Shown here: positions 9,325 to 18,269 of the stretch, piece by piece
How the letters are laid out: each line of letters begins with the position of its first letter
Position numbering within the stretch: position 1 is the first letter of the stretch
Source: Puia dinghuensis
GTDB taxonomy: Bacteria > Bacteroidota > Bacteroidia > Chitinophagales > Chitinophagaceae
Assembly (NCBI GenBank): GCA_026225275.1
Contig: JAMFSL010000079.1
Span: 33,833 to 97,832 of the forward strand
DNA: 64,000 bases
Direction of reading: 5' to 3'
Made by a program: the position numbers and the translations under genes
Notes under the pieces: generated by a model
Database searches by the model: none
What the model saw: the letters and a program-made list of their open reading frames with translations, nothing else
What the model was told of the DNA's origin: nothing

Positions 9325-9356
9325 CAAAGGTAAGCCATCTGCCGGGAGGCGCCAAA
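9325..9356 (-). promoter_or_regulatory. lysS promoter
   Basis: On the minus strand TTTG (complement of 9353-9356), a 20-base spacer and TACCTTTG (complement of 9325-9332) match the Bacteroidota sigma-A consensus exactly. The -7 element ends 27 bases before the lysS ATG at 9297. Confidence 0.75.
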
Positions 9357-9366
9357 GGACATTAGG

Positions 9367-9402
9367 CTGAGGCCGTCAACGCCGCACTGAGGCCGTCAAC
9401 GC
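9367..9402. repeat. Two-copy 16-base direct repeat, period 20
   Basis: CTGAGGCCGTCAACGC occurs at 9367-9382 and 9387-9402. It sits just downstream of the flavin reductase gene and behind the lysS promoter. Only two copies are present and no function is suggested. Confidence 0.7.
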
Positions 9403-9408
9403 TGACCG

Positions 9409-10293
9409 CTAGGCCAGCGCCAGCAATACCTGCCACGCCGCAGCCACCTTGCCTTCCAGCAGCAGCTGCCGGGCGTAGGAATGCAGCTCGGCCTCCATCT
9501 CTTCGGGGCTGACGGAATAATATTGGAAGATCTGTCGCAGGCGCTCGTCATCATAAGCCGGATCGATGACCGGCATAACATGCACATTGGCTAGCTGTCC
9601 GAGGTCATTGCCGCTGAGTATCCTGCTGTTGCGGATGCTGTCGGGCAGGGCATCGATGCCTATCCCGAGGCGGGTATTAGGTTTTTCCACCATGAAGAGA
9701 CTTTCCGCGTTGACCTGGCAATACCAGTCTTCGCCCAGGCGGGCCACCAGTGGTAGTTTATGGGGGTCGATGCGTCCGGTGGCGCTGTTCAGGATCGTAT
9801 CATCGATATGCATCCGAAGAGCTTCACAGATGACAAGGTTGCCCGCACCTCCCTCTTCGCCCAGCGTTTTCAATTCCAGGACACGGCATTCGATCCGGAC
9901 TTTGCTTTCCTTCACCATAGGTGGTCTCACCAGGGTGGCCGGCTCTTCCGTAAACCCTGCTTTTACAAACTCCGAGACCCCTTTCGGATACTCACAACTG
10001 GACAGGCTGACCTGTTGTACCATCGGATAGTCGACGATATTGATGACGACTTCCGGCACTTCCTGCACATTATGCCAGGAATGTTTGGTGGTATTATCCC
10101 GCACCCGCCGGGAGGGAGAAAAGATCAGGATTGGCGGCGTCGTGGAGAACATGTTGAAGAAGCTGAAGGGACTCAGGTTGACCTGCCCTGCGCTGTTGAT
10201 GGTACTGGCCAGGCAAATGGGCCGGGGCGCGACCGAAGCCTGCAGATAGCCCTGTCTTTCGACCGGTGTCAGCGTGGCCAGATCGACGATCAT
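9409..10293 (-). CDS. Flavin reductase family protein
   Basis: 294-residue FMN-binding protein of the flavin reductase / flavoredoxin (split-barrel) family. The characteristic N-terminal region is SVAPRPICLAST followed by NLSPFSFFNMFS, and the middle contains SCEYPKGVSEFVKAGFT, where the substrate-flavin contact loop lies. Its start overlaps the end of the FAH-family gene by four bases (ATGA), so the two are translationally coupled and probably act in one pathway, perhaps aromatic or tyrosine degradation (inference). No partner monooxygenase is visible here. Confidence 0.85.
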   Translation of the reverse strand: MIVDLATLTPVERQGYLQASVAPRPICLASTINSAGQVNLSPFSFFNMFSTTPPILIFSPSRRVRDNTTKHSWHNVQEVPEVVINIVDYPMVQQVSLSSCEYPKGVSEFVKAGFTEEPATLVRPPMVKESKVRIECRVLELKTLGEEGGAGNLVICEALRMHIDDTILNSATGRIDPHKLPLVARLGEDWYCQVNAESLFMVEKPNTRLGIGIDALPDSIRNSRILSGNDLGQLANVHVMPVIDPAYDDERLRQIFQYYSVSPEEMEAELHSYARQLLLEGKVAAAWQVLLALA

Positions 10294-11297
10294 CGTTTCT
10301 TCCCCTCCAACAGCGATAGCTCACTCTCTTCGCGGACGATCGTATTGCTAAGGACCCCCAGGCCATCCACTTCCATTTCTACTACATCATTTTCCTGCAG
10401 CCATTGTTCCTTATACTCAGGGTCGGTCAGTTTCCCGGTGCCATTTAATTCCAGCAGGCATCCGGTGCCCACCGTGCCACTGCCGATCACATCGCCCGCA
10501 TACAGTTCGGCGCCATACGAAGCTCTTTCAATGATCTCTGCAAAGGTCCAGTCCATATCGGCCAGGTTGCCATCGCTGAGCGTCACACCATTCACCCGGC
10601 ATTGCATCCGCAGATTCCAGCTAAGCCCGGTATGGCCTTCCTTACAAGGAACCTCAAATTCCCGCAGTTCGTCGAGGGTGACGAGCCAGGGACCGATAGC
10701 CGTGGCGAAGTCCTTGCCTTTTGCCGGACCCAGGTTCAGCAACATTTCTTCCGCCTGGAGGGTCCTGGCGCTCATATCGTTCATGATCATCAGACCGGCA
10801 ATATAGTCATCTGCCTCCGACGCCCGGATATTCCGGCCATTCCTGGCAATGACGACCGCCACTTCCAACTCGAAATCGAGTTTGCGAAAATGATCCGGCA
10901 TACAACGGATATCACCCGGGCCCTGGATGCTGTGGTGGTTAGTAAAATAGAAAATGGGGAATTGATCGAACTCGGGAATCATCGGAACTTTGCGGTTGCG
11001 TCTTGCAGCCTCGACATGCTGACGGAAGGCATATCCGTCACGGCAGGAGGTGGGAAAGGGCACCGGGGCCAACACCTGCACCTTTTCGATGGAAACAGCC
11101 TTCGTGCTATTGACGTGCCCCTCCTGAATGGCGAGATTCCCGGCCTGGACGAGGGGAAATAAGTCATCCCAATAATTCAGGAACATATTCATCGAATTGG
11201 GAATGTCCGGGTGGATCAGTTCAACGTCATAGAGCATTTCGTCGACCAGCAAGGCCAGCTGTTCCTGCTCAGCTTTCAGGTAAGAGACTAACTTCAT
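10290..11297 (-). CDS. Fumarylacetoacetate hydrolase family protein
   Basis: 335-residue enzyme of the FAH superfamily, which cleaves or hydrates acylpyruvates and related products of aromatic catabolism using a divalent metal. The metal-binding acidic motif appears in KLDFELEVAVVIARNGRNI, then YIAGLMIMNDMSAR and GTGCLLELNGTG follow in the usual order. It is longer than the 200-280-residue isomerase-type members and closer to the two-domain fumarylacetoacetases. The flavin reductase gene overlaps its stop. Exact substrate uncertain. Confidence 0.88.
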   Translation of the reverse strand: MKLVSYLKAEQEQLALLVDEMLYDVELIHPDIPNSMNMFLNYWDDLFPLVQAGNLAIQEGHVNSTKAVSIEKVQVLAPVPFPTSCRDGYAFRQHVEAARRNRKVPMIPEFDQFPIFYFTNHHSIQGPGDIRCMPDHFRKLDFELEVAVVIARNGRNIRASEADDYIAGLMIMNDMSARTLQAEEMLLNLGPAKGKDFATAIGPWLVTLDELREFEVPCKEGHTGLSWNLRMQCRVNGVTLSDGNLADMDWTFAEIIERASYGAELYAGDVIGSGTVGTGCLLELNGTGKLTDPEYKEQWLQENDVVEMEVDGLGVLSNTIVREESELSLLEGKKR

Positions 11298-11333
11298 GCC
11301 GTCAAAGTAAAGGAATTTTTTTTAGCTTTATCG

Positions 11334-12584
11334 ATGCGCATGCGACGATTCGTCCTTTACACCCTGCTGTTGGTCATTTTTCACCGGGCAACCGCCCAGG
11401 AGAAGACAGATCCTTTCCTGCGGGACTTACTGCGGGGACAAGCCTCCCCTGCCTTGCTCCATGTGCTGGATCATCCCGATTCTTTTCGCTATCAGCTGAT
11501 CTATACCCGTATCGACCGCGATAAGGACAACCAGCCTCATTTTCATAACTATTATTTCCGGGTCAATCCCCTGGAATACTACAACCCGGCATCAACGGTA
11601 AAAATGCCGTTAGCCTTCCTCGCTCTCGAGAAAATGGACAGCCTTGCCCGGTACGGTATCGACAAGGAAACGCCTATGTTCACAGACAGCACCTACAGCG
11701 GTCAGACAACGACATATACCGACAGTACTGCCATGACCGGAGTGCCTTCGCTGGCCCAATATATCAGAAGGATCTTTCTTGTCAGTGACAACGATGCATA
11801 TAACCGTCTGTATGAATTCCTGGGCCAGGCACCGATCAACCGCCGGCTCTGGCAACTGGGCTATCCGGACATCCGGATCACCCGTCGTTTCATGCCGATG
11901 ACGGAGGACGAGAACAGGCATACCAATTCCATCCGTTTTGGTGCCGACAGTCATGTGCTGTACCGGCAACCTCCGGCGGTCAGCACACTCGATTTCGATT
12001 TCAGCCACAGCATTCTCATCGGAAATGCCTACTATGACCGCCATGACTCACTTGTGCATGCCCCGATGGACTTTACCCGGCACAATAACTTTCCGTTGGA
12101 GGATGCACAGCAGATCATGCAGTCTGTGCTGTTTCCCGAATCGGTTCCCGCTGCCAGGCGGTTTCACCTGAATGACCGGGACTATCGCTTTCTCTATCAG
12201 TATATGTCCGAATATCCCGGCGAGTCCTCTTTTCCTCATTATGATACGACCACCTATTTCAAGGGCTATACCAAATTCTTTCTCTTCCGGGCCAGTCGTT
12301 CACCCATCCCTTCCTATATCCGAAGTTTTAATAAACCTGGCTGGTCCTATGGCTTCGCCACGGATATCGCTTATATCGCGGACTTCCGGAACAAAGTGGA
12401 GTTCATGTTAAGCGGAACAATATATGTGAATGGCGACGGGATCTTAAATGACGATAAATACGAATATGAAGAAATTGCCTATCCTTTCTTCCGGGAGATA
12501 GGCAATATCGTTTACCAGTATGAGCTACAGCGCGGGCATCTTTATCCGCCAGACCTGAGCCGGTTTATTCTATCCTATGACTAA
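11334..12584 (+). CDS. Secreted serine hydrolase with class A beta-lactamase fold
   Basis: 416-residue exported protein. The signal peptide is residues 1-21 (cleavage near ATA-QE). The active-site SxxK motif is STVK at 87-90 (context YNPASTVKMPLAFL), and the second motif SDN occurs in FLVSDNDAYNRLYEFLG. A late KPGWSYG may stand in for the KTG strand, which is not canonical. Such proteins in this phylum are usually not resistance enzymes, and hydrolysis of beta-lactams is unproven. A TAGCTTTA -7-like element ends three bases before the ATG, so the mRNA may have almost no leader. Confidence 0.75.
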   Translation: MRMRRFVLYTLLLVIFHRATAQEKTDPFLRDLLRGQASPALLHVLDHPDSFRYQLIYTRIDRDKDNQPHFHNYYFRVNPLEYYNPASTVKMPLAFLALEKMDSLARYGIDKETPMFTDSTYSGQTTTYTDSTAMTGVPSLAQYIRRIFLVSDNDAYNRLYEFLGQAPINRRLWQLGYPDIRITRRFMPMTEDENRHTNSIRFGADSHVLYRQPPAVSTLDFDFSHSILIGNAYYDRHDSLVHAPMDFTRHNNFPLEDAQQIMQSVLFPESVPAARRFHLNDRDYRFLYQYMSEYPGESSFPHYDTTTYFKGYTKFFLFRASRSPIPSYIRSFNKPGWSYGFATDIAYIADFRNKVEFMLSGTIYVNGDGILNDDKYEYEEIAYPFFREIGNIVYQYELQRGHLYPPDLSRFILSYD

Positions 12585-12667
12585 GAGTTTACCAAGCTTG
12601 CGGGATGGGATTACTGAGCATTTGATTGGAAGGTTCTTCGTACCTTTGCGCTATAATCTCGGCTACC

Positions 12668-13324
12668 ATGGAATTCGAAAAGATTCATAATAAAGGTCAG
12701 GCTCAGCTGTTTAAGAATCAGTATCTGGAAATGCTGACGAAGACCCACCCTGCGGTGATCTGGGGAATGTACCTGCCTATTATCTCTTATTCGCTTTATT
12801 ATAGCGGGTCCCGGTTGGACTACCCGATAGTCCGCATCGCACTGGTTTTCCTGGCGGGCATGCTTTTCTGGACCTTCTTCGAATACATAATGCACCGGTA
12901 TATATTTCACATGATAGCGGAAAGCCCCAGGGCCCGCAAATTCATCTACACCCTGCACGGGAATCACCATCATTATCCGCGCGACCGCGAACGGCTGTTC
13001 ATGCCACCCGTTCCCAGTCTCATTATTGCCTCGATCATCTTCCTGCTCCTTCGCCTGGTCATCGGTACCAATGTCTTCATGTTCTTTCCGGGATTCATGC
13101 TCGGATATCTCTTATATGGCAGCATGCATTATGCCATCCATGCCTGGAACCCTCCCTTCAAATGGATGAAGCCTTTGTGGCGCAATCATCACCTGCATCA
13201 TTACAAGGACGAACATAAAGGCTACGGAGTGAGCAGCACCATCTGGGACCGGGTGTTCGGCACGATGTTCGATCTGAAAAAAGAAAAGGAAGACAAAGAA
13301 AAGGTAAAGGAACTGATGTTTTAA
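12668..13324 (+). CDS. Fatty acid hydroxylase / sterol desaturase family membrane protein
   Basis: 218-residue di-iron membrane enzyme. The histidine clusters that hold the iron pair are in order EYIMHRYIFH, HGNHHHYPRD, HYAIHAW and HHLHHYKDEHKGYG, with hydrophobic helices between them. The size and motif spacing resemble fatty acid 2-hydroxylases, which in sphingolipid-making Bacteroidota hydroxylate the N-acyl chain; that role is inference. The ATG at 12668 begins the conserved region and lies 19 bases after a TACCTTTG element (12641-12648). The Lys/Glu-rich C-terminus is cytoplasmic. Confidence 0.85.
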   Translation: MEFEKIHNKGQAQLFKNQYLEMLTKTHPAVIWGMYLPIISYSLYYSGSRLDYPIVRIALVFLAGMLFWTFFEYIMHRYIFHMIAESPRARKFIYTLHGNHHHYPRDRERLFMPPVPSLIIASIIFLLLRLVIGTNVFMFFPGFMLGYLLYGSMHYAIHAWNPPFKWMKPLWRNHHLHHYKDEHKGYGVSSTIWDRVFGTMFDLKKEKEDKEKVKELMF

Positions 13325-13345
13325 TCCGGCCTGCGGGCGATGGGG

Positions 13346-13666
13346 TTACCAACGCTCTTCTTCGTTAGGTGTATCCCGCCGGCTATATTCCCTTCGGGTC
13401 AATATCTTTTGCCACTGCCTTTCGAGGATCAGCCGGGCGATCAGCAGACCGGCGTCGGAGGCCTGATTTTCCTGCAATAAAAGTCGCAGCTTTGATTCGT
13501 TGATATCGATGCGGTAGAGCAGTTGAACGAGCTCGCTGAAGTCCCTATTGATCATCATATTGATCCTTTCGGTCAACAATGCCTCGAGTGCATCCATGGT
13601 GACCATTTCGGGTAGTTCCAGCCCATAAGAGGTATTGAGATCATATAGTAAGGCTGCCGTCTCCAT
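13346..13666 (-). CDS. Conserved hypothetical protein, small and helical
   Basis: 106-residue protein I cannot name. The sequence is acidic and Leu-rich, predicted mostly helical (LTERINMMINRDFSELVQLLYRIDINESKLR), and ends in a charged tail (RREYSRRDTPNEEERW). No signal peptide or membrane segment. Its ATG overlaps the last base of the TIGR02757 gene, and that gene overlaps the trans-sulfuration gene, so all three are probably one transcript. The tight coupling and normal codon use make it a real gene. Confidence 0.7.
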   Translation of the reverse strand: METAALLYDLNTSYGLELPEMVTMDALEALLTERINMMINRDFSELVQLLYRIDINESKLRLLLQENQASDAGLLIARLILERQWQKILTRREYSRRDTPNEEERW

Positions 13667-14487
13667 CAGAATTTTTCCATGACGCCCAGTCCGAAGAGCG
13701 CGAAATCATATTTCACCGGATCTTCGGGATCCAGCAAGGCCAGGCTTTGGGTCAGTTCCAATGCCGCCAGCCAATCGGTCGGCGTTCGGGTCAGCAGGCC
13801 AAACCTTCTCGCTACCCTGGCTACATGCAAGTCCAGCGGGCAGATCAATTGGCCGGGCGAAATGCGGTTCCAAAGGCCGAAATCCACTCCTTTGTTATCT
13901 TTTCTGACCATCCAGCGGAGGAACATATTCAACCTTTTGCAGCTGGAGTTCCTCTCGGGGGTGGCGATATGTTTGCGCGTGCGTGGGGGTATTGCTTCGA
14001 GCGAGAAGAAATAATGGTGGAATGCGGTCAGCGCGGCGCCGGGCTCATAATCCTTTTCCGGGCGGCCGCGGTTCGCAGACTCCTGCCAGGGCAGCAAAAA
14101 AGCGTATTCCAACGAGTCATAGCGGCTATAATGATGTCGGAAGAATTCGATGAAATACAGCAGGTCAGTTGGATTGAAGGTCCTGTGCTTGAACGCCAGA
14201 AGAGTCTTTAATTCCTTGTCCGTGTGATGGAGGATGAATTGATGCGGCGCATTGTCCATCAGCTGCATCAGTTCTTTTGATTTACGGATGATGGTCGTGC
14301 GGTTGCCCCAGGAAAAAATAGCGGTAAAAAATCCGGCTATTTCTATATCCTGCCGTTGGCTGTAGGCATGTGGAACACATATCGGATCGTCGGCGATAAA
14401 AGAAGGTCGGTTATATTCCGCCACCTTTCTGTCGAGAAAAGCCCGGAGAGTCGCCGGTACAGGTTCGTATGTGTCCATCGTGCTCAT
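13666..14487 (-). CDS. TIGR02757 (DUF2400) family protein
   Basis: 273-residue cytoplasmic protein of a family widespread in Bacteroidota and without an established function. Recognisable stretches are NRPSFIADDPICVPHAYSQ, IEIAGFFTAIFSWGNRTTII, and the C-terminal DLHVARVARRFGLLTR followed by DPVKYDFALFGLG. The C-terminal layout has been compared with helix-hairpin-helix DNA glycosylases, but I see no proof of DNA binding. It starts four bases inside the upstream trans-sulfuration gene. Confidence 0.85.
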   Translation of the reverse strand: MSTMDTYEPVPATLRAFLDRKVAEYNRPSFIADDPICVPHAYSQRQDIEIAGFFTAIFSWGNRTTIIRKSKELMQLMDNAPHQFILHHTDKELKTLLAFKHRTFNPTDLLYFIEFFRHHYSRYDSLEYAFLLPWQESANRGRPEKDYEPGAALTAFHHYFFSLEAIPPRTRKHIATPERNSSCKRLNMFLRWMVRKDNKGVDFGLWNRISPGQLICPLDLHVARVARRFGLLTRTPTDWLAALELTQSLALLDPEDPVKYDFALFGLGVMEKF

Positions 14488-15623
14488 GAAATGGCCTGCT
14501 GGAGATCTTCTATCAGATCGTCTGCATCTTCGATGCCGACGCTCAGCCGGATCAACGAATCGCTCAATCCATTGCGAAGACGTTCTTCCCTCGGAATGCT
14601 GGCATGCGTCATGCTGGCCGGATGATTGATCAGCGATTCCACCCCACCCAGACTTTCCGCAAGGGCGAAGACTTTTGTAGAGGACAGGACTTTCTTAGCC
14701 GTTTCAACACTGTCATCTTTCAGGGTAAAGCTCATCATACCGCCGAATCCGCGCATCTGTTTTTTCGCCACAGCATAACCCGGATGGTCTTCGAATCCGC
14801 ACCAGTATACTTTACCTATCTTCGGATGGTTGCGCAGCCAATGGGCAATCGCCTCACCATTGGAGCAATGCCTGTCCATGCGCACATGCAGTGTCTTCAG
14901 CCCGCGAAGAACGAGGAAGCAGTCCTGGGGTCCGGGAACAGCGCCGCAGGCCTTCTGAATGAAATATAATTTCTCGCGCAGTTCATCGCTCTTCATAACC
15001 AGGCAACCGTGGATCACGTCGCTGTGACCGCCGAGATATTTGGTGGCGGAATGCAGGACAAGATCGGCGCCCAGATCCAATGGATTTTGCAGGTAGGGAG
15101 AGGCAAAAGTGTTATCTACACAAAACATGATCTTGTGTTGATTGGCAATGGCCGCCAACGCTGCAATATCAACGATGTTCATCAACGGGTTGGTCGGCGT
15201 CTCGGCCCAGATCAGTTTCGTATTCGCGTTGATATGCGGCAGGATAGCGGATGCCTCCTGCATGTCGACAAAGTGAAACCGGATACCGGCCTTTTCAAAA
15301 ATTTTAGTGAACAAGCGGTACGTTCCCCCGTACATATCGTTAGCGGCAATGACTTCGTCACCCGGCACGAGCAGTCGAAGGACGGCATCCGTGGCCGCGA
15401 CACCGCTGCTGAAACACAATCCATGCCGGCCGTTCTCGATGTGGGCCAGCGCCGATTCCAATGCGGAACGGGTAGGGTTCTGCGATCGGGCATATTCATA
15501 TCCCTTGTGTACACCCGGGGCGGATTGAACATAAGTAGAGGTCTGATAGATCGGTGTCATGATCGCACCCGTAGAGGGGTCTGGCTCTATGCCCGCGTGG
15601 ATCAGTTTGGTTGAGAGTTTCAT
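14484..15623 (-). CDS. Cystathionine gamma-synthase / PLP-dependent trans-sulfuration enzyme
   Basis: 379-residue Cys/Met-metabolism PLP enzyme. The cofactor lysine is K195 in HSATKYLGGHSD; the N-terminal STKLIHAGIEPDPSTGAI, YEYARSQNPTR and C-terminal EERLRNGLSDSLIRLSVGIED are typical. From sequence alone cystathionine gamma-synthase (methionine synthesis) and gamma-lyase (cysteine from cystathionine) cannot be separated with certainty. First gene of a three-gene overlapping set. A possible promoter (TTG, 19 bases, TTCCTTTG) lies just upstream around 15640-15670. Confidence 0.9.
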   Translation of the reverse strand: MKLSTKLIHAGIEPDPSTGAIMTPIYQTSTYVQSAPGVHKGYEYARSQNPTRSALESALAHIENGRHGLCFSSGVAATDAVLRLLVPGDEVIAANDMYGGTYRLFTKIFEKAGIRFHFVDMQEASAILPHINANTKLIWAETPTNPLMNIVDIAALAAIANQHKIMFCVDNTFASPYLQNPLDLGADLVLHSATKYLGGHSDVIHGCLVMKSDELREKLYFIQKACGAVPGPQDCFLVLRGLKTLHVRMDRHCSNGEAIAHWLRNHPKIGKVYWCGFEDHPGYAVAKKQMRGFGGMMSFTLKDDSVETAKKVLSSTKVFALAESLGGVESLINHPASMTHASIPREERLRNGLSDSLIRLSVGIEDADDLIEDLQQAIS

Positions 15624-15813
15624 GTGTTAAAGATACAAAGGAAAACCACTCCCCCAGTTTAACAAAAACTTAACCCGAAATAAGCAACATGACTTATCCC
15701 GCTTCGCGCGCGGATTCGCATGCTTCAAAACTTTATTTACCCCTTTAAGGTCAATATGGATTTTCAGGTGGTTATGTTCGTCTTTCCTGCGTTTACCGGG
15801 AGTGTAGATTGGC

Positions 15814-15844
15814 TTGACATACGCTTGCTTTGACATTAGCTTTG
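15814..15844 (+). promoter_or_regulatory. Promoter of the first PepSY-like gene
   Basis: TTG at 15814-15816, 20-base spacer and TAGCTTTG at 15837-15844 fit the phylum consensus. The leader to the ATG at 15892 is about 40 A/T-rich bases. Confidence 0.7.
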
Positions 15845-15891
15845 ACTCATCAAAGTAATTTAATTGATTAAAATTTTTTAAATAACACTCC

Positions 15892-16353
15892 ATGACACCG
15901 AATCATTTTTTCAAAAGAACATTTCTGATTGCAGTTTGCCTGCTGTCTCTTTCTGCAGGTGTATTTGCAGAACATCATTTCTCCATCAATGATAAATTGC
16001 TGGAAGCTTTTCAAAGAACATTTCCGGATGCTATCCAGGTAAAATGGACAGAGCAGCCAACCGGTTACTTAGTCACCTTCAAACAGAACGATATTCTGAA
16101 CAAGGTGAGTTATGACAAGGACGGCAACTTCGTGGGCTCCCTTCGTTATTATTCGGAGAAGAACCTGCCGGTTACGGTGATCTGCCGCCTGCAGAAAGAC
16201 TATGCCGGCAAGTCGGTGTTCGGAGTGACTGAAATCGCTACTGAAAATGGCACCGATTATTTTATCAGATTACAGGATGATAAGAACTGGTATACCGTTC
16301 ATTCGGATGCCTCAGGCAATCTGGAGAAGATTGAAAAATTCGCCAAGGCTTGA
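15892..16353 (+). CDS. Small secreted PepSY-like (DUF2874-type) protein, copy 1
   Basis: 153-residue exported protein. Signal peptide about residues 1-26 (MTPNHFFKRTFLIAVCLLS, cleavage near VFA-EH). The mature part LLEAFQRTFPDAIQVKWTEQPTGYLVTFKQND and the repeated beta-strand pattern resemble the PepSY-like / BLIP-fold proteins common in this phylum, thought to sit in the periplasm and bind other proteins. It is a distant paralogue of the gene at 19919: both have the pattern F..(F/D)F..A....W......(Y/F)...F..N and an aromatic-rich C-terminal half. No enzymatic residues are evident. Confidence 0.7.
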   Translation: MTPNHFFKRTFLIAVCLLSLSAGVFAEHHFSINDKLLEAFQRTFPDAIQVKWTEQPTGYLVTFKQNDILNKVSYDKDGNFVGSLRYYSEKNLPVTVICRLQKDYAGKSVFGVTEIATENGTDYFIRLQDDKNWYTVHSDASGNLEKIEKFAKA

Positions 16354-16370
16354 CAATCCGACTGGCCTGC

Positions 16371-18239
16371 CTAAGAGTTATCTTTCATGCAGGCAGCGGT
16401 CACCAGGTAACGCCAATCAAAATTTTCAGCCGCATGGGCTTCCATCGGCTGAATTTTTTTTTGCAGGACGGCCGGCGCCAGGATGCCCATTTTCACCAGG
16501 CTGCGCCGGGCTTCCTGGACATATTCCTGCAGAATCCCATCTTGCATCCAGGCGAGTTGGGGCGGTTCATAACCTATCTTGTCACGTCGCCAGGCGATCC
16601 CGGCGGGCAGCATGGGCTCGGCACTCTTTCTGAGTAACCACTTGGTCCATCCTCCCCGGATCTTGAAATGGGCAGGAAGGGCGAACAGGAACTCTGCCAG
16701 CCGGTGATCGAGAAAAGGCAGCCTTACCTCGACACCATGCGCCATACTATTGCGATCGGCATAGCGCAGCAGTTCTTCCATCCCATTCATCAGGGCATTA
16801 TAATAGAGGATGCCATTCAGGCTTGCGACAGGTGGGATATCATAGTAAGAGATGCCGGACTGCCGGACAAAATCCCCGGCGAGGTCCTTGTTGTCGAGCT
16901 GCAGGGCCGTCTGTCTTTTTTTCTGATAACGCCCGGCATAAGCGGGTAGCAGTGCGGCGAGCCTGTTCTTCCAGCTCCAGCCATCCGGCGTGTCGAAATC
17001 TTTGGCCGCTGCCAGTTCATGAGCCAGGGTCTTTTTATCACTCCTGTAGAGTTCGCGCCAGTACCAGGAATAGTATTTGGGATAGCCGGCCAGCAGCTCG
17101 TCGGCGCCCTGTCCATCCAGCAGTACCTTTACATGCCGGCTGGCCGCAAGCCCGAACACGCTGAACTGGGCGTAGATGCTGGAGGATTGAAACGGCTCTT
17201 CCTGGTGCGCAATCAGTTTTTCAAAATCCCGGACGAGGTCCGCAGCGCCGGGAGTCGTCTGGTAATTTTCAAGAGAAAAATGACGCGTCAATAAGGAGAT
17301 GTAGGCGGATTCGTCTTTTGCAAAGCCCGGAAATACGGCCGAGAAAGTGGGCAGTTTTTGCGGGGAGTCCGACTGCCTGAGGATACTGGCGACGATGGTC
17401 GAGCTGTCTAATCCCCCGCTGAGACTGGTGCCGACGCTGACGTCGCTGCGGAGACGCTTGCTGACGGAATCGGCCAGCAGCGCGGTGAATTCTTGCAGGA
17501 CAGCCTGTTCGCTCCTGCCTGCTGAGAGGACGCGCTCTCCCTCCTCCGGATAGGGGTCCCAGTACCTGTTGATCTCCGATTGCCGGGTCAGCGCATGATA
17601 GAGAAGAAAGGACCGGGCAGGTAACTTATTAATATGGCGGAAGAAGGTCTCCGATCCGTCGGCGGGATTCTGTGTATAGCCGAGCGTAATGAAATTGAAG
17701 AGCATGGCCGGGTTGCTGTCTTTTATTATTCCGGCAGCCCAGAGGGCCTTCATTTCGCTGGCAAAAAGGAATTGACTTTTGTCCTGATAGATGAACAGCG
17801 GTTTCTCGCCGAAACGATCCCTCGCAAGGAACAGCGTTTTTTCCTGCTCGTCCCAGAGCGCGAAGGCAAACATGCCATCGAAGTGCTGCAGGCAGCTGGT
17901 TCCGTAAAGATCGTAAGCAGCCATGATCACTTCGGTGTCGGTCCGGGAAGAAAAGGAATAGCCTTTCAATTGCAACAGGCTGCGCAGCTCGCGGTAGTTG
18001 TAAATCTCGCCATTGTGTATCAGCGTATAGCGGTCGAGATAATGCATCGGCTGTGCGCCGGCGGGACTGAGATCGATGATAGACAGCCGGCGGCTACCCA
18101 AGCCCGCCAATCCTGAGGGACTGATCCAACGTCCCTGTCCGTCAGGACCCCGGTGAGCGATGGCATCCGTCATTTTTTTCAGTCGCTGTTCCGTTATGTG
18201 GGCCGGATCGGCCGAGAGGATACCTGCAATACCGCACAT
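16371..18239 (-). CDS. asnB: Asparagine synthase (glutamine-hydrolysing)
   Basis: 622-residue enzyme making asparagine from aspartate, glutamine and ATP. It starts MCGIAGI, giving the catalytic Cys2 of the class II glutaminase domain (1 to about 210, with HRGPDGQG and HNGEIYNYRELR). The C-terminal synthetase domain has the pyrophosphate loop SGGLDSS and LLDGQGADELLAGY. Such AsnB-like proteins can also amidate other substrates in envelope or polysaccharide clusters, but nothing nearby suggests that. Transcribed with or after the DUF2911 gene, 30 bases apart. Confidence 0.92.
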   Translation of the reverse strand: MCGIAGILSADPAHITEQRLKKMTDAIAHRGPDGQGRWISPSGLAGLGSRRLSIIDLSPAGAQPMHYLDRYTLIHNGEIYNYRELRSLLQLKGYSFSSRTDTEVIMAAYDLYGTSCLQHFDGMFAFALWDEQEKTLFLARDRFGEKPLFIYQDKSQFLFASEMKALWAAGIIKDSNPAMLFNFITLGYTQNPADGSETFFRHINKLPARSFLLYHALTRQSEINRYWDPYPEEGERVLSAGRSEQAVLQEFTALLADSVSKRLRSDVSVGTSLSGGLDSSTIVASILRQSDSPQKLPTFSAVFPGFAKDESAYISLLTRHFSLENYQTTPGAADLVRDFEKLIAHQEEPFQSSSIYAQFSVFGLAASRHVKVLLDGQGADELLAGYPKYYSWYWRELYRSDKKTLAHELAAAKDFDTPDGWSWKNRLAALLPAYAGRYQKKRQTALQLDNKDLAGDFVRQSGISYYDIPPVASLNGILYYNALMNGMEELLRYADRNSMAHGVEVRLPFLDHRLAEFLFALPAHFKIRGGWTKWLLRKSAEPMLPAGIAWRRDKIGYEPPQLAWMQDGILQEYVQEARRSLVKMGILAPAVLQKKIQPMEAHAAENFDWRYLVTAACMKDNS

Positions 18240-18269
18240 GTGGTTGGGTTTGTAGTTTGAGAAGGCGCC

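Noticed and set aside
9367..9402. Two 16-base repeats as a CRISPR fragment
   Set aside because: Spacer would be only four bases and there are only two copies; a simple duplication.
11334..12584. Acquired beta-lactamase resistance gene
   Set aside because: Class A fold motifs are partial, size is much larger than class A enzymes, and base composition matches neighbours; a housekeeping-type serine hydrolase is more likely.
15627..15893. 88-codon (or 69-codon from 15836) minus-strand frame ending three bases before the trans-sulfuration gene
   Set aside because: It overlaps the plus-strand promoter of the PepSY-like gene and a probable promoter of the trans-sulfuration gene. No family resemblance. 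The close spacing is suggestive but not enough.
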